Below are positions 1 to 8,057 of a stretch of DNA of 43,838 nucleotides, one piece after another. This stretch comes from Marinilabilia sp046483585. GTDB taxonomy: Bacteria; Bacteroidota; Bacteroidia; Bacteroidales; Marinilabiliaceae. Where the stretch lies: assembly GCA_046483585.1 (NCBI GenBank), contig JAWOCV010000154.1, positions 1-43,838 of the forward strand. The letters run 5' to 3'. Positions within the stretch are counted from its first letter, which is position 1. Each line of letters opens with the position of its first letter. The position numbers and the translations under genes were made by a program. A model generated the notes under the pieces. It was not told the DNA's origin. It did no database searches and saw nothing but the letters and a program-made list of their open reading frames with translations.

Positions 1-2225
1 CCGTAGGAGTTGAAGTTTTCTTTCTTCACCCCTTTGTTCAGCAGGTACTGGCCGGATGCCGAATTTTCGCCAAAGGCGCCGGCGGGGGAGATGTGGTCGG
101 TGGTGACACTGTCGCCCAGGACCAGAAGGGCACGTGCTTTTTCGATATCTTGAAGGGGCCTGGGTTGTTCGGAGGTGTCACGGAAAATGGGGATCTCTTT
201 GATGTAGGTGGAGTTTTTGTCCCACTCGTACAGTTGACCTTTGGGTACTTCCAGTTTTCGCCAGAGGTCATTGCCGTCGAAGATCTCCCCGTAGTTTTTG
301 GAATAATCCCCGGGCGAGAGGACTTCTTCCATGTAGTTGTTAATTTCTTCCCTGGAAGGCCAGATGTCCTTCATGTATACGGGCTCCCGGTTGGCGTCGT
401 AGCTGACGGGCTCCCGGGTGAGGTCGATGTCGATGTGGCCGGCGATGGCATAAACGACCACGAGCATGGGCGACATCAGGAAGTTCATCTTCACCTGTGG
501 GTGAATGCGGGCCTCGAAGTTCCGGTTGCCCGAAAGGACGGATGTGACCACGAGATTATGCTTATCTACCGCTTCAGCGATTTTGGCGGGAAGGGGGCCA
601 GAATTGCCAATGCACGAGGTGCAGCCATACCCCACGAGATGAAATTTCAGGGCTTCCAGGTCCGGTAACAGGCCTGCCTTTTCCAGGTAATCGGTCACTA
701 CTTTGGATCCGGGGGCCATGGATGTTTTTACCCAGGGTTTCACGTCCAGTCCGCGTTCGCGTGCTTTGCGGGCGACCAGCCCGGCCCCGAGCATCACGTA
801 CGGGTTGCTGGTGTTGGTGCAGGAGGTGATGGCGGCAATGGCTACCGCACCGTCGGAGAGCATGAATTTTTCCTCGCCCTGGTCGATCCAGACGGTTTTC
901 AGGCCGTCTTTTTCCTGGACTTCAATTGCTTCATTTTTGCTCAACTTCACATTGTCTATGGGCTGGTCTCCGCCTTCTTCATTCCAGCGGGTCAGGTTAT
1001 TTGCGATTTCGCGCCCGGCATGCTCGATGTATTCCCGGTCGAAAGAGGAGGAAAGCAGGGAGATGAATTTCTCTTTGACATTTTTCAGGAAGATCTTGTC
1101 CTGAGGCCGTTTGGGCCCGGCAATGGTGGGTTCTACATCCGACAGGTTGAGCTCCAGGGTGGTGGTGTAGTTGATCTTGTCCTCTTCTTCACGCCACAGC
1201 ATGTTGGCCTTGCAATAGGCCTCTACGCGTTCCACTTCTTCTTCGGAGCGGTTGCTGGCCCGCATGTACTGGAGGGTTTGGTCATCCACCGGGAAATAGG
1301 TGATGGTGCAGCCAAACTCGGGCGACATGTTGCCGATGGTGGCCCGGTCGGGCACGGAGAGGTGGTCCAGTCCGGGGCCGAAGACTTCCACAAATTTGCC
1401 CACCACGCCATGGTTTCGCAGCAGTTCTGCAATGTTCAGCACAAGATCGGTGGCGGTGGCGCCTGCCGGAAGTTGGCCGGTGAGTTTCAGACCAATCACC
1501 TCGGGGGTGATGAAATAGATGGGCTGGCCCAGAATGGCCGCTTCTGCTTCGATTCCGCCAACGCCCCAGGCCACCACGCCAATGCCGTTGACCATGGGGG
1601 TGTGGCTGTCGGTCCCCACCAGCGTGTCGGGGAATAGTTCGCCGTTACGGGCGATCACGCCTTTGGAGAGGTATTCCAGGTTGACCTGGTGGCAAATGCC
1701 CATGCCGGGGGGTACCACACTGAAATTGTCAAAGGCGTTTTGTGCCCATTTCAAAAACTGGTACCGCTCCTTGTTGCGCTTGTATTCTTCCGACACATTG
1801 CGCTGATAGGCATAATTGGACCCGAAATAATCGACCTGAACCGAGTGATCGATGACCAGATCGACGGGTACGAGCGGATTGATCTTGTCGGGGTCTTTGC
1901 CTTTTCTTTGGACTTCGGCCCGGATCGATGCCAGGTCAACCACGGCGGGCACGCCGGTGAAGTCCTGCATCAAAACCCGTGCGGGTTTGTAAGGGATGTC
2001 CTTGTCTGACCCTTTGGGCGACCAATGGAGTAGCGTTTCGATGTGTTCCCGGGTAACGGCAAAATCATCGAAATTGCGCAGCGCGTTTTCCAGTAAGATA
2101 CGGATGGAAAAGGGCAGCTTTTCGATGGGGTAGCCCTGTTTTTCCAGTTCCGGAAGACTGTAATACGTGTAGTCCGATCCCCGGACATTGAGTGATTTTT
2201 TGGTTTGAAATAGGTCTTGTGCCAT
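1..2225 (-). CDS. acnA: Aconitate hydratase (AcnA/IRP-type), 3' end cut by window edge
   Basis: Interconverts citrate and isocitrate in the TCA cycle using a cytoplasmic [4Fe-4S] cluster. Reading the minus strand from the ATG at 2225-2223 gives 741 uninterrupted codons that leave the window at base 1, so roughly the last fifth is missing. The N-terminus begins MAQDLFQTKKSL. Cluster cysteines are visible at C469 (SCTNTSNP) and at C535 and C538 (GCTSCIGNSG). Other family signatures are SFSIRILLENALRNFD-type sequence near residue 40, GTDSHTPMVNGIG, and GDSVTTDHISPAG near the window edge, which opens the swivel domain. The order of domains is that of the long single-chain AcnA family rather than AcnB. 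It is preceded by a dispersed repeat (2238-2270) and has no recognisable -7 box close to the start. Identification is firm; only the 3' end is unknown. Confidence 0.96.
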   Translation of the reverse strand, partial: MAQDLFQTKKSLNVRGSDYTYYSLPELEKQGYPIEKLPFSIRILLENALRNFDDFAVTREHIETLLHWSPKGSDKDIPYKPARVLMQDFTGVPAVVDLASIRAEVQRKGKDPDKINPLVPVDLVIDHSVQVDYFGSNYAYQRNVSEEYKRNKERYQFLKWAQNAFDNFSVVPPGMGICHQVNLEYLSKGVIARNGELFPDTLVGTDSHTPMVNGIGVVAWGVGGIEAEAAILGQPIYFITPEVIGLKLTGQLPAGATATDLVLNIAELLRNHGVVGKFVEVFGPGLDHLSVPDRATIGNMSPEFGCTITYFPVDDQTLQYMRASNRSEEEVERVEAYCKANMLWREEEDKINYTTTLELNLSDVEPTIAGPKRPQDKIFLKNVKEKFISLLSSSFDREYIEHAGREIANNLTRWNEEGGDQPIDNVKLSKNEAIEVQEKDGLKTVWIDQGEEKFMLSDGAVAIAAITSCTNTSNPYVMLGAGLVARKARERGLDVKPWVKTSMAPGSKVVTDYLEKAGLLPDLEALKFHLVGYGCTSCIGNSGPLPAKIAEAVDKHNLVVTSVLSGNRNFEARIHPQVKMNFLMSPMLVVVYAIAGHIDIDLTREPVSYDANREPVYMKDIWPSREEINNYMEEVLSPGDYSKNYGEIFDGNDLWRKLEVPKGQLYEWDKNSTYIKEIPIFRDTSEQPRPLQDIEKARALLVLGDSVTTDHISPAGAFGENSASGQYLLNKGVKKENFNSY

Positions 2226-2237
2226 AGTCATGTAGAT

Positions 2238-2270
2238 CAATAGATCGTTAGATTTTGAGATATATGATGA
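2238..2270 (+). repeat. Dispersed CAATAGATCGTTAGAT repeat, copy A
   Basis: The core CAATAGATCGTTAGAT is followed by a T-rich stretch and a degenerate copy of its own end (gagatatatgat). The same core occurs at 3666, 16032, 18962 (minus) and 37435 (minus), always between genes. This copy lies 12 bases upstream of the aconitase start codon. Confidence 0.75.
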
Positions 2271-2552
2271 TAATTTTTTTCATCTTACTTTTTCGGGGAT
2301 TGTCACCTACACAATATAAATGACTAATGATCAGGGGTGGGGTCGGGCTGATGTAAGAGTAACAAAACAATTGTTCCATTGGTTGAATGGGAGGTCAGAC
2401 AAGTTGCAAATTACGGGGACGATGTTTTCTGAAAAGGATCATTTCCCTTGTGTAATATCAGCTCAAAATTCTCCCATGAGATTAGGAAACTGTCTAAAAA
2501 GAGCTTAAAAAACTCCTATATACTCCCAATTTGCAAGTGACTTTCTTTATTG

Positions 2553-2705
2553 TGTCGCACCTCCGGCGCTTACTTTTATTGTAAAGTTTTGTTGTTTTAT
2601 TACCATAATCTCGCACCTCCGGTGCTTTGGGATAGCCACGGAGTGGCGACAGTATGGTAAAAAACCTCTGTATTGAAAATGATCTTAAGCTCCAGAGGAG
2701 CGACA
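2553..2705. repeat. Cluster of four REP-like 13-base hairpins with GACA tails
   Basis: Four units share the plan A-(5-base arm)-(3-base loop)-(5-base arm)-GACA. Unit 1 (2553-2570) and unit 2 (2613-2626) are in minus orientation; unit 3 (2634-2651) and unit 4 (2688-2705) are in plus orientation. Read in a common orientation the arms are GCGCC/GGTGC, GCACC/GGTGC, GCCAC/GTGGC and GCTCC/GGAGC, with loops GGA, GGA, GGA and AGA. The arms differ between units yet stay complementary (one G-T pair in unit 1). Units 2 and 3 are enclosed by an 8-base perfect inverted repeat, TTACCATA (2600-2607) and TATGGTAA (2653-2660). Unit 2 lacks the full GACA tail. The layout resembles bacterial REP/BIME elements; no RAYT transposase gene is in the window. 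Confidence 0.75.
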
Positions 2706-2735
2706 CTTTCTTTTTATGGAATCCATGCCTTCTGG

Positions 2736-3635
2736 CTAATCGAGATAAAAAACATCCGTCATCTCTTCACTGACTTTCCACAAACGTTCAGCCAGATTTT
2801 TGTCTTTAGAAGCTTCATCGGAATCCACAATTTTGGGGGATCCCCTCATTTCCTGAAAACCATCCGGGCCAATGTATTCACCACCTTTTAATTCTTTTGC
2901 TGTGGCAGCAAACAGAGTGGGGAGCGCTCCTTTTCGCTGGTTTTGCAGAAACAAAGTGCCCAGAGGTCTGATGAATGCCGGGAAATATCTGTCCAGGTTG
3001 GTTTTGGAAACACCGGGATGGGCGGCCAGTGAAATGGTGTCGTGTCCCGCTTCCGCTAACCTGTGCTGCAATTCATAGGCAAAAATCAGGCAGGCACGTT
3101 TGCTTTGTCCGTAGGCTTTTTTCTTATTGTAGCCTTTTTTGAATTGAAGATCATCAAATTGGATTTCGGACCATTTGTGCGCCAGACTGCTCAGGGAAAC
3201 AACTCGTGAAGCGGGCGTTTTGGTAAGCAAAGGCAGCAATAATCCGGTTAAAGCGAAATGCCCGATGTAGTTTGTGGCCAGCTGGTTTTCAAAACCATCT
3301 TCCGTAACCTGGTAAGGGGGCATCATGATGCCGGCATTGTTGATGAGCAAATCCAATTGGTCAAATTGCTCCTGGAATGTTTGGGCAAATCTTTTGACTG
3401 ACGCCAGACTGGCCAGGTCAATCTCCATGGGTTCGAGTTTCGCCGACGGGGAAATCTGCAATATTTTGCTTATTGTTGCTTCGGCCTTTGTGAGGGTCCG
3501 GCAGGCAAGTACCACGGTGGCCTCCTTTTTGGCCAGTTCCAGTGCTGTTTCATAACCAATACCGCTGTTGGCCCCGGTTACAATGGCCAATTTCCCTGCC
3601 TGGGAAGGAATGTCCTCTTCAGTCCATTTTTTCAT
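2736..3635 (-). CDS. Short-chain dehydrogenase/reductase (SDR) family oxidoreductase
   Basis: A 299-residue NAD(P)-dependent oxidoreductase of the classical/extended SDR fold, closest in layout to the retinol dehydrogenase/WWOX-like branch. The Rossmann motif TGANSGIG is at residues 20-27, NNAGIMMPP follows near residue 97, and the catalytic YxxxK is Y175-K179 (YGQSK) with an upstream serine in VVSLSSLAHK. No signal peptide is seen, so the enzyme should be cytoplasmic. Substrate cannot be told from sequence. It stands alone: aconitase is on the same strand 510 bases downstream and the GH5 gene diverges from it. The start at 3635 gives a normal N-terminus for the family, with the nucleotide-binding motif about 20 residues in. 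Confidence 0.9.
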   Translation of the reverse strand: MKKWTEEDIPSQAGKLAIVTGANSGIGYETALELAKKEATVVLACRTLTKAEATISKILQISPSAKLEPMEIDLASLASVKRFAQTFQEQFDQLDLLINNAGIMMPPYQVTEDGFENQLATNYIGHFALTGLLLPLLTKTPASRVVSLSSLAHKWSEIQFDDLQFKKGYNKKKAYGQSKRACLIFAYELQHRLAEAGHDTISLAAHPGVSKTNLDRYFPAFIRPLGTLFLQNQRKGALPTLFAATAKELKGGEYIGPDGFQEMRGSPKIVDSDEASKDKNLAERLWKVSEEMTDVFYLD

Positions 3636-3665
3636 GATTTATGCGTTTTGTTGGCTTTCCTTATA

Positions 3666-3793
3666 CAATAGATCGTTAGATTTAAGATCTAAGATGATTC
3701 ATATGTTACTGGTAATCTGTGTTTTAACATAAACATCTCTTCAGATTTAAACAATTGAAGAACAAGCACTTAAAAAAGTTTAACGGACTATTG
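3666..3793. repeat. Inverted pair of CAATAGATCGTTA repeats (copies B and H)
   Basis: The left end is CAATAGATCGTTAGAT (3666-3681) with the longer tail of the family. The right end is TAACGGACTATTG (3781-3793), the reverse complement of CAATAGTCCGTTA, which matches the left end at 11 of 13 positions. About 100 bases of AT-rich sequence with no open frame lie between. A similar bracket occurs at 16032-16460. Confidence 0.6.
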
Positions 3794-3933
3794 TTATAGG
3801 TTCATCCTAAATATGCGTATCTCATCAACTTAAAGAAAATTTTTGGGGGTATTGTTCGATTGCCGGACAATAAATGACATTGTGATTGACGGATGAAAAA
3901 TTAGATCCGGGGTTGTTACAATGGCTTCCGGCC

Positions 3934-3965
3934 TTGCAAAATACTCGCGAATTTGAATATATTTG
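3934..3965 (+). promoter_or_regulatory. Candidate Bacteroidota-type promoter for the GH5 gene
   Basis: A -7 box TATATTTG (3958-3965) fits TAnnTTTG, with TTG at 3934-3936 placed 21 bases upstream. The expected transcript would start near 3971 and carry a leader of about 58 bases. A hairpin at 3851-3871 further upstream could be an operator, but nothing proves it. Confidence 0.45.
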
Positions 3966-4028
3966 TTAAAGCATTTTCTGTAAACGATAAATTTCTTACC
4001 CAACATTCAATTTTTTAACGATCCATTT

Positions 4029-5033
4029 ATGAAGAAAAAACATTTGTTCTTTCTGCTCGGTTTTTTGCTGGGCCTCACTCTTTCGTTGACAGCGCAGGAA
4101 CCCACATTTTCAAGGATATCGGTTGATGGCAACCGTTTTGTCAATGCGGGGGGTGAAGAGGTTGTTTTCAAAGGCATCAACATAGCCGATCCCGATCGCG
4201 TCGAAAAAGAGGGGAAATGGAAATCCGAACTTTTTGAAGAAATCAGTGACTGGGGCGCCAATATCGTTCGGTTCCCGGTTCATCCACGGGCATGGCGTTC
4301 ACGAGGGAGTGAGGATTATCTGGAATTGCTGGACCAGGGTGTGGAATGGGCCAAAGATGCCGGCTTGTATGTGATCATCGACTGGCATTCAATCGGGAAT
4401 CTGCGCACAGGACTCTTTCAGGATGAAGGTTACAACACAACGATGGAGGAGACTTTGCGTTTTTGGTATGCCGTATCGCGCCGTTATGCCGATGAAACCG
4501 CAGTTGCTTTCTACGAAGTGTTCAATGAACCCACCACTTTTAACGGAGAACTCGGTCCTTTGTCGTGGGAGCAATGGAGTGATATTGTCATCGATATTGT
4601 CTCGGTGATCCAGGCCAACAGTCCCGATGCCGTGGCGCTGGTAGCCGGTTTCAACTGGGCTTATGACCTGACCCCTTTGATGCATTCGCCTTTGCCGCTG
4701 AATAACATTGCCTATGTGAGCCACCCCTATCCGCAAAAGCGTGAGCAACCCTGGGTGCCTCAGTGGGAGCGCGATTTTGGGTTTGCTGCCGATGAATACC
4801 CGGTTATCGCCACTGAGATCGGCTACATGTATCCCGATCAGGAAGGTGCCCATGAGCCCTGCCTCGGCGATGAAGAGTACGGCCGCACGCTGATGGATTA
4901 TTTCGATGAAAAGGGCATTTCATGGGTCGCCTGGTGTTTCGATCCCGACTGGTCGCCACAATTGATCAGGGACTGGGATTATATGCCCACCAGGGCCGGA
5001 AAATTTTTCCGGAATGCGATGGAAAATGAGTAG
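4029..5033 (+). CDS. Secreted glycoside hydrolase family 5 (endoglucanase-like)
   Basis: A 334-residue GH5 (clan GH-A) beta-glycanase, probably cleaving cellulose, xyloglucan, mannan or a similar beta-linked glucan. Residues 1-23 form a Sec signal peptide ending LTLSLTAQ. The catalytic acid/base is E167 in EVFNEPT and the nucleophile is E263 in ATEIGYM; VSHPYP and WVAWCFDPDW are typical strand ends of the barrel. There is no carbohydrate-binding module or type IX secretion tail, so the protein is a single catalytic domain released to the periplasm or outside. It is not part of a visible polysaccharide-utilisation locus: no SusC/SusD pair is in the window. The start at 4029 is set by the signal peptide and the upstream -7 box. 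Exact substrate is unknown. Confidence 0.9.
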   Translation: MKKKHLFFLLGFLLGLTLSLTAQEPTFSRISVDGNRFVNAGGEEVVFKGINIADPDRVEKEGKWKSELFEEISDWGANIVRFPVHPRAWRSRGSEDYLELLDQGVEWAKDAGLYVIIDWHSIGNLRTGLFQDEGYNTTMEETLRFWYAVSRRYADETAVAFYEVFNEPTTFNGELGPLSWEQWSDIVIDIVSVIQANSPDAVALVAGFNWAYDLTPLMHSPLPLNNIAYVSHPYPQKREQPWVPQWERDFGFAADEYPVIATEIGYMYPDQEGAHEPCLGDEEYGRTLMDYFDEKGISWVAWCFDPDWSPQLIRDWDYMPTRAGKFFRNAMENE

Positions 5034-5091
5034 TGTTTTCTCATGCTCATCCGATGACTCATTTGAAATTGTTAAATATAGCCACCCTAAA

Positions 5092-5179
5092 ATCCTGCCA
5101 ACCTATAGACCTACCACCCTACTAAACTATTGACCTACTGGCCTACTGGCCTACTAACCTATTGACCTACCGACCTACT
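5092..5179. repeat. Eleven-copy degenerate 8-base tandem repeat
   Basis: On the minus strand the unit is NNTAGGTC/T, repeated 11 times in exact 8-base register (88 bases): for example gacctact, ggcctact, ggcctact, aacctatt, gacctacc on the plus strand. The array begins in the space after the GH5 gene and runs into the 3' end of the histidine kinase gene, whose last codons and stop are made of repeat units. Confidence 0.85.
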
Positions 5180-7314
5180 GATTTCGGTATCGTAACCCAA
5201 AAACTTGTCCATTCATTTGGGGTGCTGTCCACACCGATTTTCCCGTTGTGGGCCGTAACCGCCATTTTGCAAAAGGCCAGTCCCAGACCGGTGGATTTGA
5301 TCATTCCGATGCCGCGGGAACGGGCCTGCTCATAAGGTTCGAAGATAAGCCTGGTCTTGTCGGGCGGGATACCGGGGCCTTTATTGCTGATGGTTATCTT
5401 AATTGTCTTTTCTTCTTCTTCAATGGCGATTTGAAGAGGTTCATCGTAGGGGGAGTGTTTTACGGCATTGTCGATAAGGTTCTCCATAACCCGTTTGATC
5501 ATATTCGGGTCGACGCAGGCCACCGGATCGCTATGGTATTGTCTATGGATTCCGATGGATTTCATCTTCAGGTTAAAATCTTGTTCTTTCAGGCTTTCTT
5601 CTATGATGTCTTTGATCCGGACATTGGTGAATTCCAGCTTAAGTTTGGCATCCTCATATTTATTGATGTCAAGGATGTCCAGGACCATGTTCAGCATTTT
5701 CTTTGCGGATTCATGGATCATGTCCGTTTTTTCGCGATCGGGAACCTCGTTTGAAAGCATCAGGATGATGCCGAGCGGGTTTTTGAGGTCGTGGATGATC
5801 ATATTGGATATCTCAGCCTTAAATTGGGTAAGTTCCGTCAGTTTTTGATTGGCTTCTTCAAGTTTACTGGTTTTTTCTTCTATTTCCTGCTTCTGACGTG
5901 AGATATGTTCATTGGCTTTTTTGATCCTGGTCCGGCTTCTGAAGGTGGCTATGGCTATAATACCAAGGACAATCACGGCAATAAGCGAGAGATAGAACAG
6001 CTGGGTCCTCCGGTTGACCGTCTGCTGATAACGGGCTTCCTGCATCTCCTGGTTTGTTTTTATCTCCAGTTCTTTTTTCTCGAATTCGTATTGGGCCTCC
6101 ATTTTTTCGGTTTCTTTCTGAACTTCAGTGTTGAAGAGGCTGTCGGCGTACATCTTGAACTGTTTGTGATATTGCAGGGCTTCCTCCCAATTTCCTTGTT
6201 TCTCCAATATCTTACTTAAGGTTTGGCTGGCATCGCGCAGAAGCTTTTTGTCGGTATGTTTTTTTCCTGTATTTATTGCTTGCCGGGCATGCGACAGGGC
6301 CCTGGAGGTCTGTCCTCTTCCCAGGTAGATGTCGCCCAGTATCTGGTGGTTCTCCCCCTTGACGGATATGTCTGAGGTGCGGGACTCTGCTTCCAGTGCT
6401 TCGAGGGCATATTTTTCGGCCTTCTGGTAATTCTGTCGCCGTATTTCGGTTTTGGCCAGGTTCCGGAGGTTGATGGCAATTTGTTCAGGCATGTCCATGT
6501 CGCGATTGATCTCCAGGGCTTCGCGATACGACTCCAGCGCTCTTTCGTAACGACGCGTGGCTTGATGGATGAGGCCTTCGATGTTTTTACACTTGGCCAG
6601 CCCCATCCGGTCGCCGGTCTCTTTCATCAACTCCAGACTTTGTTCCAGGTATTCCCTGGCCTTGTCGTAACGTTGCAGCTCCTGTTGCATCAGGGCTATA
6701 TTCATTAGCGTACTGGCAATTTCGCCTTTGTCATCAAACGTCTCCTTGATCCTTAAGGCCTTCAGATAATGGTCGAGCGCCTTCCGGTAACTCCCCATTT
6801 CATTGTAAGTGGCCGCCATGTTGTTCAGGTTATTGGCTTCACCCATACGGTCGCCTCTTTGGCGGTCAATGGAAAGGGCCTTCCGGTATTGCTCAAGGGC
6901 TTTTGCATGCCGGCTCATATATAAATAAACATTGCCTTTATTGTTGAGGATCACACTTATATTGGTGCTGTCCTCCAGTGTTTCGGAAATTTCCATGGCC
7001 TGATTGAACTGTTTCAGGGCTTCTTCGTACCGGCCCCGGATGGCTTGTATGATCCCTTTCAGTCTGAATGCGTCGTATTTTCCAGGGGCGTAGTTGTGGT
7101 CGACAGACAAACTCATTAGTGAGTCGGCGAGCAGGGTGGCGCTGTCGGGATGTTTGAAGATGGAATGGTAGCCTCTGTCATACAGTTCCTGCATCTGCAC
7201 GGTGTCTACCGGGGCAGATTGATCATTGTTGTTGAAGAGGGGCTGCTCTTCGCGGCAGGAAGACAGGAGGGCTGTTAAAATTACCAGATAAAGGACCGTT
7301 GTTGAATATCGCAT
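5167..7314 (-). CDS. TPR-containing sensor histidine kinase with lipoprotein-like N-terminus
   Basis: A 715-residue signal-transduction kinase. Residues 1-20 look like a lipoprotein signal (VILTALLSSC), followed by about eight tetratricopeptide repeats (roughly residues 75-395, with many NNLNNMAATYNEMG-like helices), a coiled segment, one membrane span near residues 436-458, a second coiled coil, the HisKA phosphoacceptor H508 (IIHDLKNP), and an HATPase_c domain with N, G1 (ISNKGPGIP) and G2 (STGLGLAF) boxes. This gives a periplasmic TPR sensor joined to a cytoplasmic kinase. No receiver or DNA-binding domain is attached, and no response regulator lies nearby, so its partner is elsewhere. The last residues SVGR and the TAG stop are encoded by units of the 8-base repeat at 5092-5179, so the natural C-terminus may once have differed. 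Confidence 0.92.
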   Translation of the reverse strand: MRYSTTVLYLVILTALLSSCREEQPLFNNNDQSAPVDTVQMQELYDRGYHSIFKHPDSATLLADSLMSLSVDHNYAPGKYDAFRLKGIIQAIRGRYEEALKQFNQAMEISETLEDSTNISVILNNKGNVYLYMSRHAKALEQYRKALSIDRQRGDRMGEANNLNNMAATYNEMGSYRKALDHYLKALRIKETFDDKGEIASTLMNIALMQQELQRYDKAREYLEQSLELMKETGDRMGLAKCKNIEGLIHQATRRYERALESYREALEINRDMDMPEQIAINLRNLAKTEIRRQNYQKAEKYALEALEAESRTSDISVKGENHQILGDIYLGRGQTSRALSHARQAINTGKKHTDKKLLRDASQTLSKILEKQGNWEEALQYHKQFKMYADSLFNTEVQKETEKMEAQYEFEKKELEIKTNQEMQEARYQQTVNRRTQLFYLSLIAVIVLGIIAIATFRSRTRIKKANEHISRQKQEIEEKTSKLEEANQKLTELTQFKAEISNMIIHDLKNPLGIILMLSNEVPDREKTDMIHESAKKMLNMVLDILDINKYEDAKLKLEFTNVRIKDIIEESLKEQDFNLKMKSIGIHRQYHSDPVACVDPNMIKRVMENLIDNAVKHSPYDEPLQIAIEEEEKTIKITISNKGPGIPPDKTRLIFEPYEQARSRGIGMIKSTGLGLAFCKMAVTAHNGKIGVDSTPNEWTSFWVTIPKSVGR

Positions 7315-7653
7315 GTATGTAGAGTGCTTTTTTGCTTGTTATCAAGCCTCATCCCGGGGAACGGGCTTCAAAGTCTTTTTGTTGTCAAACGGCTGATTGT
7401 TTCAGGGTTTGGAATCCTCTTGTTTAAATCTTTTTTAGGCGACCGTAGCGTTCGTGCATACAGATTGAAATTTTATTAACAGTAGATTAAACGCAGTTAA
7501 GAATTTTCCTGCATCCTCATCTCAATAAAAAAAACCTTCCCACACTGGACCATGATTTATTTTACGAGTCAAAGCTGTTTTGTATACGGAGCATTGAACA
7601 TGAGGTTATGTTATTGGTAATAAATTAGTTTTGCCGGTTTGAGTATTTGAACT

Positions 7654-7689
7654 GGTTTTAAAAAACAGGACTGCTCTGTTTTTTTAACC
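7654..7689. terminator. Terminator-like hairpin without an adjacent gene end
   Basis: Arms AAAAAACAG (7660-7668) and CTGTTTTTT (7676-7684) enclose the 7-base loop gactgct, and the stem extends imperfectly to GGTT/AACC. A T-run makes it look like an intrinsic terminator on either strand. Both flanking genes start, rather than end, on this side, so what it would terminate is unclear. Confidence 0.45.
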
Positions 7690-7756
7690 GCCGGGCCCCC
7701 AGACTGTTGAGGTTTGTTGGCATTGATGCACAGGCATTTGTGTAACTTTTGTCAGG

Positions 7757-7788
7757 TTGACTTATTCCCTGAATTTTTCCTAACTTTG
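7757..7788 (+). promoter_or_regulatory. Candidate promoter for dnaB
   Basis: TAACTTTG (7781-7788) with TTG (7757-7759) 21 bases upstream fits the Bacteroidota sigma-factor pattern. A start near 7794 would leave an unusually long leader of about 264 bases before the dnaB start codon. Confidence 0.55.
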
Positions 7789-8057
7789 TTATCTTTCAGA
7801 TTTTGTTAAGCAAAAATATTTATGAAACGAACACGGAGCTTTGATTTCTCAAGCCTGCCACAAAAGTGTGTATGAAAGAATTGTGAGTTCCATTCGATCA
7901 AATACGTAAGTTAATTAATGCCCGTCTATAAAGTAGGGAAAAATTTCCAGTTTTCATGTGTTTGTTCAGAAAGTGCAAGCGTAACGCAGTAAATGGTACT
8001 TTATGGACAAACACTAATTATTACGAATAAAATACCGGAAAGATCAGCGATATCATC

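Larger units (their letters stand above)
2226..2735. other. Gene-free interval with hairpin repeats
   Basis: This is the 510-base space between the start of the aconitase gene and the end of the SDR gene, both on the minus strand. It holds one copy of the CAATAGATCGTTAGAT dispersed repeat (2238-2270) and a cluster of four 13-base hairpins (2553-2705). A 62-codon open frame at 2320-2508 has no ribosome-binding site or recognisable family and is not called as a gene. No convincing TAnnTTTG promoter box for either neighbour was found here. Confidence 0.7.
3636..4028. other. Divergent intergenic region with an inverted pair of dispersed repeats
   Basis: This is the 393-base space between the divergently transcribed SDR and GH5 genes. 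Repeat copy B (3666-3695) and a reversed, shorter copy (3781-3793) bracket about 130 bases. An imperfect hairpin ATTGTTCG-ATTGC-CGGACAAT lies at 3851-3871, and a candidate promoter for the GH5 gene at 3934-3965. Confidence 0.6.
7315..8057. other. Long divergent intergenic region between the kinase and dnaB
   Basis: This gap is 743 bases. It contains a strong AT-rich hairpin (7654-7689), a good promoter for dnaB (7757-7788), a possible 17-codon leader frame (7822-7875), and a hairpin with 8-base arms GTGTTTGT/ACAAACAC (7958-7965 and 8007-8014). The first 340 bases show nothing recognisable, and no TAnnTTTG box for the kinase gene was found. Confidence 0.6.

Noticed and set aside
93..2009. Several plus-strand frames of 60-205 codons at the left end
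   Set aside because: All are antisense to the aconitase gene, which has clear conserved motifs through the whole stretch.
2320..2508. 62-codon plus-strand frame upstream of the hairpin cluster
   Set aside because: No ribosome-binding site, no homologous motif, and it sits in repeat-rich intergenic DNA.
4029..5033. GH5 gene as part of a polysaccharide-utilisation locus
   Set aside because: No SusC/SusD-like pair, no regulator and no other carbohydrate gene adjacent; the GH20 gene is 14 kb away and separately promoted.
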